This document shows, piece after piece, positions 34,129-42,505 of a stretch of DNA of 64,000 bases (positions are counted from its first letter, which is position 1; every line of letters begins with the position of its first letter). A program made the translations under genes and the position numbers. The notes under the pieces were generated by a model, which was given only the letters and a program-made list of their open reading frames with translations, searched no databases and had not been told where the DNA came from. Source of the stretch: Cellvibrio sp. (GTDB taxonomy: Bacteria > Pseudomonadota > Gammaproteobacteria > Pseudomonadales > Cellvibrionaceae); assembly GCA_016712405.1 (NCBI GenBank), contig JADJRD010000014.1:1-64000 (forward strand), read 5' to 3'.

Positions 34129-35043
34129 ATGGTGAAAAAACATAGAGGTTTAGGTAAAGGATTGGATGCATTGTTAAGCGCGGGTTTGGGTATGAGTAGT
34201 TCGCCTGCACCGCAAATGCCTGTCAGTGAAAATGCCGAACAAATTGTCCCCGAATACAAAGATGGAAAGCTGGCGCACTTGCCGGTTGAAATTATTCAGC
34301 GTGGTAAATATCAACCACGTCGTGATATGCATCAGGAAGCGCTGGAAGAATTAGCCGAATCCATCAAAGTTCAGGGCGTAATGCAACCGATTGTAGTGCG
34401 CCCGATAGGGGAAGGCCGTTACGAAATTATTGCGGGCGAGCGTCGTTGGCGTGCAACACAATTAGCGGGCATTGATAAAATTCCGGCGGTGATTCGCGAT
34501 GTGCCGGATGAAGCCGCGATTGCCATGGCGCTGATTGAAAATATCCAGCGCGAAAATTTAAATCCCATGGAAGAAGCCATGGCGTTAAAACGTTTGCAAG
34601 ATGAATTCGAATTAACTCACGCGGAAGTTGCACAAGCGGTTGGAAAATCCCGCACCACGGTTACCAATTTATTGCGTTTGATTGCTTTGACAGATGATGT
34701 CAAAACATTGCTCGAACATGGCGACTTGGAAATGGGCCACGCCCGCGCTTTATTAACTTTAGATGCAGATGCACAGCGCGATATCGCCAAACAAATCGTC
34801 GCCAAAGGTTTATCTGTTCGCCAAACCGAAACTCTGGTTAGGTCCTATCAAGAACAAAAAATAAAAACCAAATCGCAAGAACCCGCCAAAGCTTCCGCCG
34901 ATATTCGCCAACTGCAGGATAAATTGTCCGATACCCTCGGCGCAGAAGTGCTAATCCAACATTCCGCCAAAGGCAAAGGCAAGCTGGTGATTAATTACAA
35001 CTCGTTAGATGAGTTGGATGGGATATTGAGCCATATCAAATAA
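34129..35043 (+). CDS. parB: Chromosome partition protein ParB
   Basis: This is the CTP-dependent parS-binding clamp. It begins MVKKHRGLGKGLDALLS as in the family. The N-terminal CTPase/ParB domain shows GKYQPRRDM and GERRWRATQLAG, followed by the helix-turn-helix THAEVAQAVGKSRTTVTNLLRL and a C-terminal dimerisation domain. The ATG at 34129 is chosen; a TTG at 34117 would add four residues. It has 14 bp between it and parA. The cognate sites are probably 18650-18665 and 19283-19298. Confidence 0.96.
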   Translation: MVKKHRGLGKGLDALLSAGLGMSSSPAPQMPVSENAEQIVPEYKDGKLAHLPVEIIQRGKYQPRRDMHQEALEELAESIKVQGVMQPIVVRPIGEGRYEIIAGERRWRATQLAGIDKIPAVIRDVPDEAAIAMALIENIQRENLNPMEEAMALKRLQDEFELTHAEVAQAVGKSRTTVTNLLRLIALTDDVKTLLEHGDLEMGHARALLTLDADAQRDIAKQIVAKGLSVRQTETLVRSYQEQKIKTKSQEPAKASADIRQLQDKLSDTLGAEVLIQHSAKGKGKLVINYNSLDELDGILSHIK

Positions 35044-35098
35044 AAACATTTACAGCAAATTTACTAGCCAAAAAATCACCAGAGTGCTAGTCCGCCCG

Positions 35099-35127
35099 TT
35101 GCTGGGGTGTGGATAAGTCTCTATAAT
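35099..35127 (+). promoter_or_regulatory. Likely atp operon promoter with embedded DnaA box
   Basis: TTGCTG (35099-35104) and TATAAT (35122-35127) are 17 bp apart, 94 bp ahead of atpI. The spacer contains TGTGGATAA (35108-35116), a perfect DnaA box on the opposite strand. DnaA bound there would cover the promoter. Confidence 0.7.
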
Positions 35128-35220
35128 GCGCCGCAATTGTGCGTGCCGGATCAGGGTGTTACCAATGGTAATGCTTTGAAATTTGTGACAAAATGCCGGC
35201 CGTTTTTGAGGTTGTCCTTT

Positions 35221-35619
35221 ATGTCAAAGAGTCTTAAGGGACGAACTTACGCGTTGCGAATGCTGGGGATACAGTTTCTGATCGTCAGTCTGTTGAGCCT
35301 TGTGGTCAGCATTTGGGAATCGCGAGTCGCAGTAACATTTTTCATGGGTGGAATGATCAGCGTATTGGCAAACCTATGGTTTGCGCTGGTGGTGTTTCGC
35401 CCGCCATTAGGCTCGCCGCCGGGGCGAATGCTAGTGGCGTTTTATCTGGGGGAAGCCGGAAAAATCATCATCATTGCCCTGCTATTTATGCTGGCCTTTC
35501 AGAAAGTGCCTTGGGTGAAGGAAATGACGATGGGATTGGTGCTACTGACAGGATTTATTACCAGTCAGTTGATTGCCTGGATTTATCCCCTGATAAAACA
35601 CAGACCTGGCGCGAACTGA
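35221..35619 (+). CDS. atpI: ATP synthase protein I
   Basis: This small membrane protein, with four hydrophobic segments, helps assemble the c-ring. I start at the ATG at 35221 (MSKSLKGRTYALRMLGIQFLIV, 132 residues), behind GAGG. The frame is open further upstream to 35107, but that part overlaps the promoter. It is the first gene of the atp operon. Confidence 0.85.
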   Translation: MSKSLKGRTYALRMLGIQFLIVSLLSLVVSIWESRVAVTFFMGGMISVLANLWFALVVFRPPLGSPPGRMLVAFYLGEAGKIIIIALLFMLAFQKVPWVKEMTMGLVLLTGFITSQLIAWIYPLIKHRPGAN

Positions 35620-35662
35620 GCGCTGGCTGACAACCGATTTTATTTTTAAATGTGGAAATATC

Positions 35663-36565
35663 ATGTCTGGTACTGAACATTCTTTAACTTCAACCGAATA
35701 TATCAAACACCATTTGACCAATATGACCTATGGTCAATTACCTGACGGTAGCTGGGGTTTTGCTGAAAATGCAGAGCAGGCAGCGGCTATGGGCTTTTGG
35801 GCGATCAATGTTGATACTATGGGTTGGTCGTTATTTTTAGGTGTGTTGTTTTTTATTATTTTCCGTTCTGCTGCAAAAAAAGCCTCTTCAACGACAATTC
35901 CCACTGGACTCTTAAATGTTGCCGAAACGGCGATAGAGTTTGTTGAGGATAATGTTAAAAATATGTTCCCTTACAAAAATCGTATGATCGCACCTTTGGC
36001 TTTGACCATTTTGGTATGGGTGTTTTTCATGAACTTCATGGATTTGTTTGCGGTGGATTTAATTCCTGGAATCGCACAGCAAATCGGTGGCGCCATGGGA
36101 TATGACCCACACTCGGTGTTTTTCAAAATCGTTCCATCAACCGACCCTAATATCACTATGGGTATGGCCTTGTTTGTATTTGTGTTGGTGGTGTTTTTCA
36201 GCTTCACCCAAAAAGGACTTGTCGGATTCGCTAAAGAGCTTTGCTTGCATCCTTTCAGCAGTAATATTTTTATCGTTCAAGCAGCGCTGATCCCCATCAA
36301 CTTTGTATTGGAAATTGTTAACCTGATTGCAAAACCTATTTCTCTGGGTTTGCGATTGTTTGGCAACATGTACGCTGGCGAAGTAATTTTTATTCTGGTT
36401 GCGATTATGTTTGGTGCAGGATATGCCTTCGCATTTTTAGCGGGCGGAATTCAAATCATCTGGGCGCTTTTCCATATTCTGATTATTTCCTTGCAAGCGT
36501 TTATTTTTATGGTGTTGACCATTGTGTATTTGAGCATGGCTTTCCAGAACGCTGACGAGCATTAA
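35663..36565 (+). CDS. atpB: ATP synthase subunit a
   Basis: This 300-residue subunit a of the membrane Fo sector forms the proton half-channels against the c-ring. The essential arginine is in ISLGLRLFGNMYAGEVIF. About six membrane segments are visible. The somewhat long N-terminus (residues 1-45) resembles Pseudomonas and Cellvibrio relatives. atpE follows after 78 bp. Confidence 0.97.
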   Translation: MSGTEHSLTSTEYIKHHLTNMTYGQLPDGSWGFAENAEQAAAMGFWAINVDTMGWSLFLGVLFFIIFRSAAKKASSTTIPTGLLNVAETAIEFVEDNVKNMFPYKNRMIAPLALTILVWVFFMNFMDLFAVDLIPGIAQQIGGAMGYDPHSVFFKIVPSTDPNITMGMALFVFVLVVFFSFTQKGLVGFAKELCLHPFSSNIFIVQAALIPINFVLEIVNLIAKPISLGLRLFGNMYAGEVIFILVAIMFGAGYAFAFLAGGIQIIWALFHILIISLQAFIFMVLTIVYLSMAFQNADEH

Positions 36566-36643
36566 TGATTTTGTTTTTTTGATTTGTTTTTTTGTTTTCC
36601 ATTTTTAACTTTAACTTTTTATTTTTAACTTAGGAGAAAAGCA

Positions 36644-36886
36644 GTGACTGAAGCAATCGCTTTATTATATTTGGCAGGTGCTCTTGTAATCGGTTTGGGC
36701 GCTGTAGGCGTGGCAATCGGTGTAGGTATCCTCGGTGGTAAATTTTTGGAAGGCGGCGCTCGTCAACCAGAATTGATCCCAATGTTGCGTACACAATTCT
36801 TTATCGTAATGGGCCTGGTTGACGCCGTACCAATGATCGGTGTTGGTATTGGTTTGTTCATTCTGTTTGCTAAAACTGGCGGCTAA
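36644..36886 (+). CDS. atpE: ATP synthase subunit c
   Basis: This 80-residue hairpin of two membrane helices forms the rotor ring. The polar loop has GARQPELIP, and the proton-carrying carboxylate is D60 in MGLVDAVPMIGVG. No sodium-binding signature is obvious, so proton coupling is expected. A strong ribosome site (taggaga) fits its high stoichiometry. Confidence 0.97.
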   Translation: MTEAIALLYLAGALVIGLGAVGVAIGVGILGGKFLEGGARQPELIPMLRTQFFIVMGLVDAVPMIGVGIGLFILFAKTGG

Positions 36887-36915
36887 TTTTAAACCCTTTA
36901 CGAAAGGCATTTAAC

Positions 36916-37386
36916 GTGAACATTAATGCAACCATAATCGGCCAGATGATTGCTTTTGCGATCTTTATTTATCTGACCTACCGCTTTGTATGGCCACCGG
37001 TTATTGGTGCCATGGCTGAGCGATCCAAGCGCATTGCTGATGGTCTGCAAGCGGCTGACAGAGCTGAAAAAGATCTGGAATTGGCTCAACAGAAAGTGGT
37101 TGAACAATTAACAGCAGCGAAAAAAGAAGCAGCGGCTATTTTGGATCAAGCTAACAAACGTGCAATTGATATTGTTGAAGAAGCAAAAGAGAAAGCGCGT
37201 GTTGAAGCAGATCGAATCAAGCAAGGCGCACAAGCAGAAATTGATCAGGCTGTGGCTCGCGCCAAAGAAGATCTGCGCAATAAAGTGGTGACATTGGCTT
37301 TGGCTGGTGCGGAAAAAATTCTCGAGTCTTCCATCGACAAAAACGCTCACAACGAGTTGGTAAACAAACTCGCTGCTGAGTTGTAA
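36916..37386 (+). CDS. atpF: ATP synthase subunit b
   Basis: This 156-residue stator subunit has an N-terminal membrane helix (ATIIGQMIAFAIFIYLTYRFVWPPV) followed by a long charged coiled coil (about 35-140) that holds F1 through the delta subunit. The length is standard. It is in order between atpE and atpH. Confidence 0.97.
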   Translation: MNINATIIGQMIAFAIFIYLTYRFVWPPVIGAMAERSKRIADGLQAADRAEKDLELAQQKVVEQLTAAKKEAAAILDQANKRAIDIVEEAKEKARVEADRIKQGAQAEIDQAVARAKEDLRNKVVTLALAGAEKILESSIDKNAHNELVNKLAAEL

Positions 37387-37397
37387 TTGAGGTAGTT

Positions 37398-37934
37398 ATG
37401 GCAGAACTCACCACCCTCGCAAGACCTTATGCCAAAGCGGCTTTCCAACATGCCCTGGCTGCAAAACAATTGCAGCCTTGGTTTGATGCATTGGAAGTTG
37501 CCGCTGCTGTGGCAGAAGAGGCCTCGGTGAAAAAAGTGTTAGTCACATCGAGTCTGTCTGCCGCGCAAAAAGCGTCCGTTTTTCTCAATGTCTGCGGCGA
37601 AAAGTTGGATGAAAGCATGAAAAATTTCATCCACACCTTAGCGAGCAACAAGCGTCTGGCATTACTTCCCTACATTCGAAATTTGTTTGCGGCTATGAAA
37701 GCGCAACAGGAAAAAACTCTCGATGTTGAAGTGACTGCCGCATACGAATTGCCTGCGGACTTAATTAACAAATTGGCTGATGTGTTAAGCACCAAGCTGG
37801 ATCGAAAAGTCAGTGTTCAAGGTTCTGTTGATAAGAGCCTGCTCGGCGGTGTGGTGATTCACACTGGCGACACAGTGATTGATGGTTCAGTTCGTGGGCG
37901 CTTGGCTAAACTCGCCGAAGCATTGAAATCCTAA
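37398..37934 (+). CDS. atpH: ATP synthase subunit delta
   Basis: This 178-residue stator subunit connects the alpha subunits to subunit b. It has an N-terminal helical domain (LARPYAKAAFQHALAAKQLQPW) and a C-terminal region with GSVDKSLLGGVVIHTGDTVIDGSVRGRLAKLAEAL, typical of the family. It lies 11 bp after atpF. Confidence 0.97.
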   Translation: MAELTTLARPYAKAAFQHALAAKQLQPWFDALEVAAAVAEEASVKKVLVTSSLSAAQKASVFLNVCGEKLDESMKNFIHTLASNKRLALLPYIRNLFAAMKAQQEKTLDVEVTAAYELPADLINKLADVLSTKLDRKVSVQGSVDKSLLGGVVIHTGDTVIDGSVRGRLAKLAEALKS

Positions 37935-37956
37935 GTCTAGGATCGAGGAACAGAGC

Positions 37957-39501
37957 ATGCAGCAACTGAATCCTTCTGAAATCAGTGAAATTATCAAGAA
38001 GCGTATTGAAGGTCTTGAATTTTCTACAGAAGCTCAAAACGAAGGTACTGTCGTTTCCGTAACCGACGGTATTATCCGAATTCATGGTCTTGCCGAAGTT
38101 ATGTACGGCGAGATGATTGAATTCGAAGGCGGTGTTTATGGTATGGCACTCAACCTGGAGCGCGACTCAGTCGGTGCTGTAATCCTGGGTGGCTATCGTG
38201 GTGTTGCCGAAGGTCAAAAATGTAAATGTACTGGCCGTATTCTTGAAGTACCCGTGGGTCCGGAATTATTGGGTCGCGTAGTAGATGCTTTGGGTAACCC
38301 GATTGATGGTAAAGGCCCGATCAACACCAAAATGACCGATGCTGTTGAAAAAGTAGCACCGGGCGTGGTGTGGCGTAAGTCAGTTGACCAGCCAGTACAA
38401 ATTGGTTTGAAAGCGATTGATGCCATGGTGCCGATTGGTCGTGGTCAACGTGAGTTGATCATCGGTGACCGTCAAATTGGTAAAACGGCGATAGCGATTG
38501 ATGCCATTATCAACCAGAAAAACTCTGGTATTAAATGTATTTATGTTGCCATTGGTCAAAAAGCCTCTTCTGTAGCCAGCGTTGTTCGCAAGCTGGAAGA
38601 ACACGGCGCTATGGCACATACCATCGTGATTGCAGCGACTGCATCTGATCCTGCAGCCATGCAATTCCTGGCACCTTTTGCCGGTTGCACCATGGGTGAA
38701 TACTTCCGTGATCGTGGTCAAGATGCCTTGATCATTTATGATGACTTGACCAAACAAGCTTGGGCTTATCGTCAAATCTCCTTGTTGCTTCGTCGTCCAC
38801 CAGGCCGTGAAGCCTATCCAGGCGACGTGTTTTATCTCCACTCGCGTCTGTTGGAGCGTGCTTCTCGCGTGAGCGAAGAATATGTTGAGAAATTCACCAA
38901 TGGTGAGATCAAAGGACAGACCGGTTCATTGACTGCTCTGCCAATGATTGAAACCCAAGCGGGTGACGTTTCTGCTTTCGTTCCAACCAACGTAATCTCG
39001 ATCACCGATGGCCAGATCTTCCTTGAATCAGGCATGTTCAACTCTGGCGTTCGCCCTGCGATGAACGCCGGTATTTCGGTATCGCGTGTGGGTGGTGCGG
39101 CACAAACCAAAGTCATCAAGAAATTGTCCGGTGGTATTCGTACTGCTCTGGCGCAATATCGTGAATTGGCTGCTTTCTCCCAATTCGCATCGGATCTGGA
39201 CGAAGCCACCAAATCACAATTGGAACACGGCCAACGCGTAACTGAGTTGATGAAGCAAAAGCAATTTGCGCCCTTGAGTGTTGCGCAGATGGCATTGGTG
39301 CTTTACGCCGCCAACGAAGGTCATTTGAAAGATGTTCCAGTGAATAAAGTGTTGGATTTCGAAGCGGCATTGCTGTCCTTCGCCGCATCTGAATATACAG
39401 ACACCATGAAGCACATCGATGCCACCGGTGACTGGAATGGCGAGCTGGAAGGCAAGTTCAAAGAACTGATCACCAAGTTGAAGGCCAGTCGTAGCTGGTA
39501 A
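37957..39501 (+). CDS. atpA: ATP synthase subunit alpha
   Basis: This 514-residue F1 subunit carries the regulatory nucleotide sites. Walker A GDRQIGKTA lies near residues 169-177, and the family blocks PGREAYPGDVFYLHSRLLERA and the arginine-finger region GGIRTALAQYRELAAFSQF are present. No unusual changes are seen. Confidence 0.98.
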   Translation: MQQLNPSEISEIIKKRIEGLEFSTEAQNEGTVVSVTDGIIRIHGLAEVMYGEMIEFEGGVYGMALNLERDSVGAVILGGYRGVAEGQKCKCTGRILEVPVGPELLGRVVDALGNPIDGKGPINTKMTDAVEKVAPGVVWRKSVDQPVQIGLKAIDAMVPIGRGQRELIIGDRQIGKTAIAIDAIINQKNSGIKCIYVAIGQKASSVASVVRKLEEHGAMAHTIVIAATASDPAAMQFLAPFAGCTMGEYFRDRGQDALIIYDDLTKQAWAYRQISLLLRRPPGREAYPGDVFYLHSRLLERASRVSEEYVEKFTNGEIKGQTGSLTALPMIETQAGDVSAFVPTNVISITDGQIFLESGMFNSGVRPAMNAGISVSRVGGAAQTKVIKKLSGGIRTALAQYRELAAFSQFASDLDEATKSQLEHGQRVTELMKQKQFAPLSVAQMALVLYAANEGHLKDVPVNKVLDFEAALLSFAASEYTDTMKHIDATGDWNGELEGKFKELITKLKASRSW

Positions 39502-39560
39502 TTGGGTGATCCTTGAGGGAGTTGCGTAAGCAACTCCATAATCTCCAGAGAGTCTTTGAA

Positions 39561-40424
39561 ATGGCAGGCACTAAAGAAATACGGACCAAAATATCCAGCG
39601 TGAAGAGTACGCAAAAAATTACCAGCGCCATGGAAATGGTGGCGGCTAGTAAGATGCGTCGCGCGCAGGATCGTATGGAATTAGGCAAGCCCTATTCACA
39701 ACGCATGCGCGAAGTGATTGGGCACTTGGCCAATTCCAATCCGGAATACAAACACCGTTTTATGAAAGATCGCCCCGTCAAGCGCGTGGGTTACATTTTG
39801 GTGTCCAGTGATCGTGGTCTTTGTGGTGGTTTGAACGTCAACATGTTCAAAACTGCTATCAGGAACATGAAAGAATGGGCCGATCAACAGGTGCAAATTG
39901 ATTTGTGTCTGGTAGGTGCCAAAGCCGGTGCTTTCTTTAAAAGCTTCGGTGGCAATGTGGTTGCCAGTACACGTGATTTGGGCGAAGCACCGCAAGTAGC
40001 AGATCTTATTGGTAGCGTGAAAGTCATGTTGGATGCTTTCGAAGAAGGCAAAATCGACAAGCTCTATTTAGTCAGTAACGAGTTTGTAAACACCATGACC
40101 CAACAACCGACAGTCAGTCAGTTGTTGCCTTTGCTAGCTGAAGATAACAGCAAGTTAAAGCACCATTGGGATTACATCTACGAGCCGGATGCAGAAGTCT
40201 TATTGAAAGGTTTGTTGACTCGCTATATCGAGTCCCAAGTCTATCAAGCTGTTGTTGAAAACGCGGCCTGTGAACAAGCAGCACGTATGATTGCGATGAA
40301 AAACGCAACCGACAACGCCGGTGAACTGATCGACACCTTGAAACTGATTTACAACAAAGCACGTCAAGCAGCGATTACCCAGGAAATTTCCGAAATTGTG
40401 GGTGGTGCAGCAGCGGTGAGTTAA
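39561..40424 (+). CDS. atpG: ATP synthase subunit gamma
   Basis: This is the central rotor shaft, 287 residues from the ATG at 39561 (MAGTKEIRTKISSVKSTQKITSAMEMVAASKMRRAQ). A TTG further upstream at 39513 is in frame but lacks support. The C-terminal helix ends YNKARQAAITQEISEIVGGAAAV as expected. A long inverted repeat begins at its stop codon. Confidence 0.97.
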   Translation: MAGTKEIRTKISSVKSTQKITSAMEMVAASKMRRAQDRMELGKPYSQRMREVIGHLANSNPEYKHRFMKDRPVKRVGYILVSSDRGLCGGLNVNMFKTAIRNMKEWADQQVQIDLCLVGAKAGAFFKSFGGNVVASTRDLGEAPQVADLIGSVKVMLDAFEEGKIDKLYLVSNEFVNTMTQQPTVSQLLPLLAEDNSKLKHHWDYIYEPDAEVLLKGLLTRYIESQVYQAVVENAACEQAARMIAMKNATDNAGELIDTLKLIYNKARQAAITQEISEIVGGAAAVS

Positions 40425-40512
40425 TTTTCAATGGGGTCAGACTCCATTGATTTAGATTAACTTTGCGATTAACAAAAACCTGAAAATCAATGGAGTCTGA
40501 CCCCATTGAAAA
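40425..40512. repeat. 29-bp perfect inverted repeat between atpG and atpD
   Basis: The left arm 40425-40453 and the right arm 40484-40512 are perfectly complementary and enclose a 30-nt loop. The core is TCAATGGGGTCAGACTCCAT. The GGGGTCAGACTC block is familiar from dispersed REP-like repeats linked to Y1-type transposases. It occupies almost the whole 104-bp gap and ends just before the atpD ribosome site (aagagg at 40515-40520). Confidence 0.93.
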
Positions 40513-40528
40513 TCAAGAGGAATGCAAC

Positions 40529-41929
40529 ATGAGTAGTGGACGTATAGTTCAAATCATCGGTGCGGTAATCGATGTGGAATTTCCACGCGATGCAGTACCT
40601 AAAGTCTATGATGCCCTGGTCATTTCCAAAGGCAACTTGACGCTGGAAGTTCAACAACAGTTAGGTGACGGTGTAGTGCGTACTATTGCTCTCGGTTCTT
40701 CTGAGGGTTTGCGTCGCGGATTGGAAGTCACCAATACACACAACCCGATCAGCGTACCAGTCGGTATCGAAACTCTGGGCCGTATCATGGACGTATTGGG
40801 TAACCCAATCGACGAGTTAGGCCCAATCGGTGAAAAAGAGCGTATGCAAATTCACCGTGCAGCGCCTAAATACGAAGATCTGGCTGCTTCGGAAGAATTA
40901 TTGGAAACCGGTATCAAGGTAATTGACCTGGTTTGCCCATTCGCCAAGGGTGGTAAAGTTGGTCTGTTCGGTGGTGCCGGTGTAGGTAAAACCGTAAACA
41001 TGATGGAACTCATCAACAACATCGCTAAAGCGCACAGTGGTTTGTCTGTGTTTGCCGGTGTGGGTGAGCGTACTCGTGAAGGTAACGACTTCTATCACGA
41101 AATGCAGGAAGCTGGTGTTGTTAACACGACAACCTTCAGCGAATCCAAAGTGGCGATGGTTTACGGCCAAATGAACGAGCCGCCGGGGAACCGCTTGCGT
41201 GTTGCCTTGACTGGTTTGACCATGGCTGAAAAATTCCGTGACGAAGGTAAAGACGTTTTGTTGTTCGTTGACAACATTTACCGTTACACACTCGCTGGTA
41301 CCGAAGTATCTGCATTGTTGGGTCGTATGCCTTCAGCGGTAGGTTATCAACCAACATTGGCGGAAGAGATGGGTGTTCTGCAAGAGCGCATCACTTCAAC
41401 CAAAACCGGTTCTATCACCTCTATCCAAGCGGTATACGTACCAGCGGATGACTTGACTGACCCGTCACCTGCAACCACCTTCGCCCACTTGGACTCAACA
41501 GTCGTATTGAGCCGTGATATTGCTGCCAAAGGTATTTATCCGGCAATCGATCCACTGGATTCAACCTCACGTCAGTTGGACCCAATGGTCATTGGTAACG
41601 AGCATTATTCGACTGCGCGTGGCGTACAAACCGTATTGCAACGTTACAAAGAACTGAAAGATATCATCGCGATTCTGGGTATGGATGAGTTGTCAGAAGA
41701 AGACAAGTTGACTGTAAACCGCGCGCGTAAAATCGAACGTTTCCTATCACAGCCTTTCCACGTAGCCGAAGTATTTACTGGTTCTCCAGGCAAATACGTT
41801 CCATTGAAAGAAACCATCCGTGGTTTCAAAGGTTTGTTAGCCGGTGACTACGATCACTTGCCAGAACAAGCTTTCTACATGGTTGGCACAATCGACGAAG
41901 CTGTAGAAAAAGCCGGTAAACTCAAGTAA
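40529..41929 (+). CDS. atpD: ATP synthase subunit beta
   Basis: This 466-residue catalytic F1 subunit begins MSSGRIVQIIGAVIDVEFP. Walker A is GGAGVGKTVNMMELI; GVGERTREGNDFYHEM and the DELSEEDKLTVNRARKIERFLSQPF block follow. I start at the ATG at 40529 behind aagagg. An in-frame ATG at 40490 lies inside the inverted repeat and would give an unrelated leader. Confidence 0.98.
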   Translation: MSSGRIVQIIGAVIDVEFPRDAVPKVYDALVISKGNLTLEVQQQLGDGVVRTIALGSSEGLRRGLEVTNTHNPISVPVGIETLGRIMDVLGNPIDELGPIGEKERMQIHRAAPKYEDLAASEELLETGIKVIDLVCPFAKGGKVGLFGGAGVGKTVNMMELINNIAKAHSGLSVFAGVGERTREGNDFYHEMQEAGVVNTTTFSESKVAMVYGQMNEPPGNRLRVALTGLTMAEKFRDEGKDVLLFVDNIYRYTLAGTEVSALLGRMPSAVGYQPTLAEEMGVLQERITSTKTGSITSIQAVYVPADDLTDPSPATTFAHLDSTVVLSRDIAAKGIYPAIDPLDSTSRQLDPMVIGNEHYSTARGVQTVLQRYKELKDIIAILGMDELSEEDKLTVNRARKIERFLSQPFHVAEVFTGSPGKYVPLKETIRGFKGLLAGDYDHLPEQAFYMVGTIDEAVEKAGKLK

Positions 41930-41941
41930 AGAGGCAAGACT

Positions 41942-42367
41942 ATGGCTATGACGGTTCAATGTGACATCGTCAGTGCAGAGCGCGCGATATTCTCGGGCTC
42001 TGTCGAGATGGTTATCACCACAGGTACTTTGGGCGAAGTCGGTATCACTTACGGCCACGCCCCCTTGTTAACTGGCATCAAGCCAGGCCCTGTGCGTTTG
42101 ATTAAATCTGGCGGTGAAGAAGAAATATTTTTCGTATCAGGCGGATACCTCGAAGTGCAGCCTTACCACATCACCGTACTGGCCGACACAGCCTTGCGCG
42201 CAGATGATATGGACGAAGCCGCCGCACTCGAAGCGCAAAATCTGGCGCAGCAACAATTGGCCAATCAATCTTCCGAGATAGATTTCCAACGCGCTGCGAT
42301 CCAACTCGCCGAAGCCGCCGCGCAGTTACGCACACTGCAAGCGATTCGCAAAAAAGCAGGGAAATAA
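41942..42367 (+). CDS. atpC: ATP synthase subunit epsilon
   Basis: This 141-residue F1 subunit can inhibit ATP hydrolysis. The N-terminal beta sandwich (VQCDIVSAERAIFSGSVEMVITTGTLGEVGI, YGHAPLLTGIKPGPV) and the C-terminal two-helix part rich in Ala and Gln are both present. It is the last gene of the atp operon, with a strong terminator 15 bp downstream. Confidence 0.97.
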   Translation: MAMTVQCDIVSAERAIFSGSVEMVITTGTLGEVGITYGHAPLLTGIKPGPVRLIKSGGEEEIFFVSGGYLEVQPYHITVLADTALRADDMDEAAALEAQNLAQQQLANQSSEIDFQRAAIQLAEAAAQLRTLQAIRKKAGK

Positions 42368-42381
42368 TCCTGCTAAAAAAT

Positions 42382-42417
42382 CAAAAAAGGGTGACTTTCG
42401 GGTCGCCCTTTTTTTGT
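42382..42417 (+). terminator. Rho-independent terminator of the atp operon
   Basis: The stem gggtgac (42389-42395) pairs with gtcgccc (42402-42408) around a short loop, followed by a run of seven to nine T. The preceding A run makes it symmetric. Confidence 0.9.
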
Positions 42418-42505
42418 TTTAGGTTTCAAAAACGCGATCAGTAGAATTAGAATCAGCGTCTCGCCAGTATTCAACATCTCGACCAAACACACCTAAGGAA
42501 ATTTT

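Noticed and set aside
40490..40528. Upstream start for atpD
   Set aside because: The extra codons come from the inverted repeat arm; the ATG at 40529 has a proper ribosome site and matches the family start.
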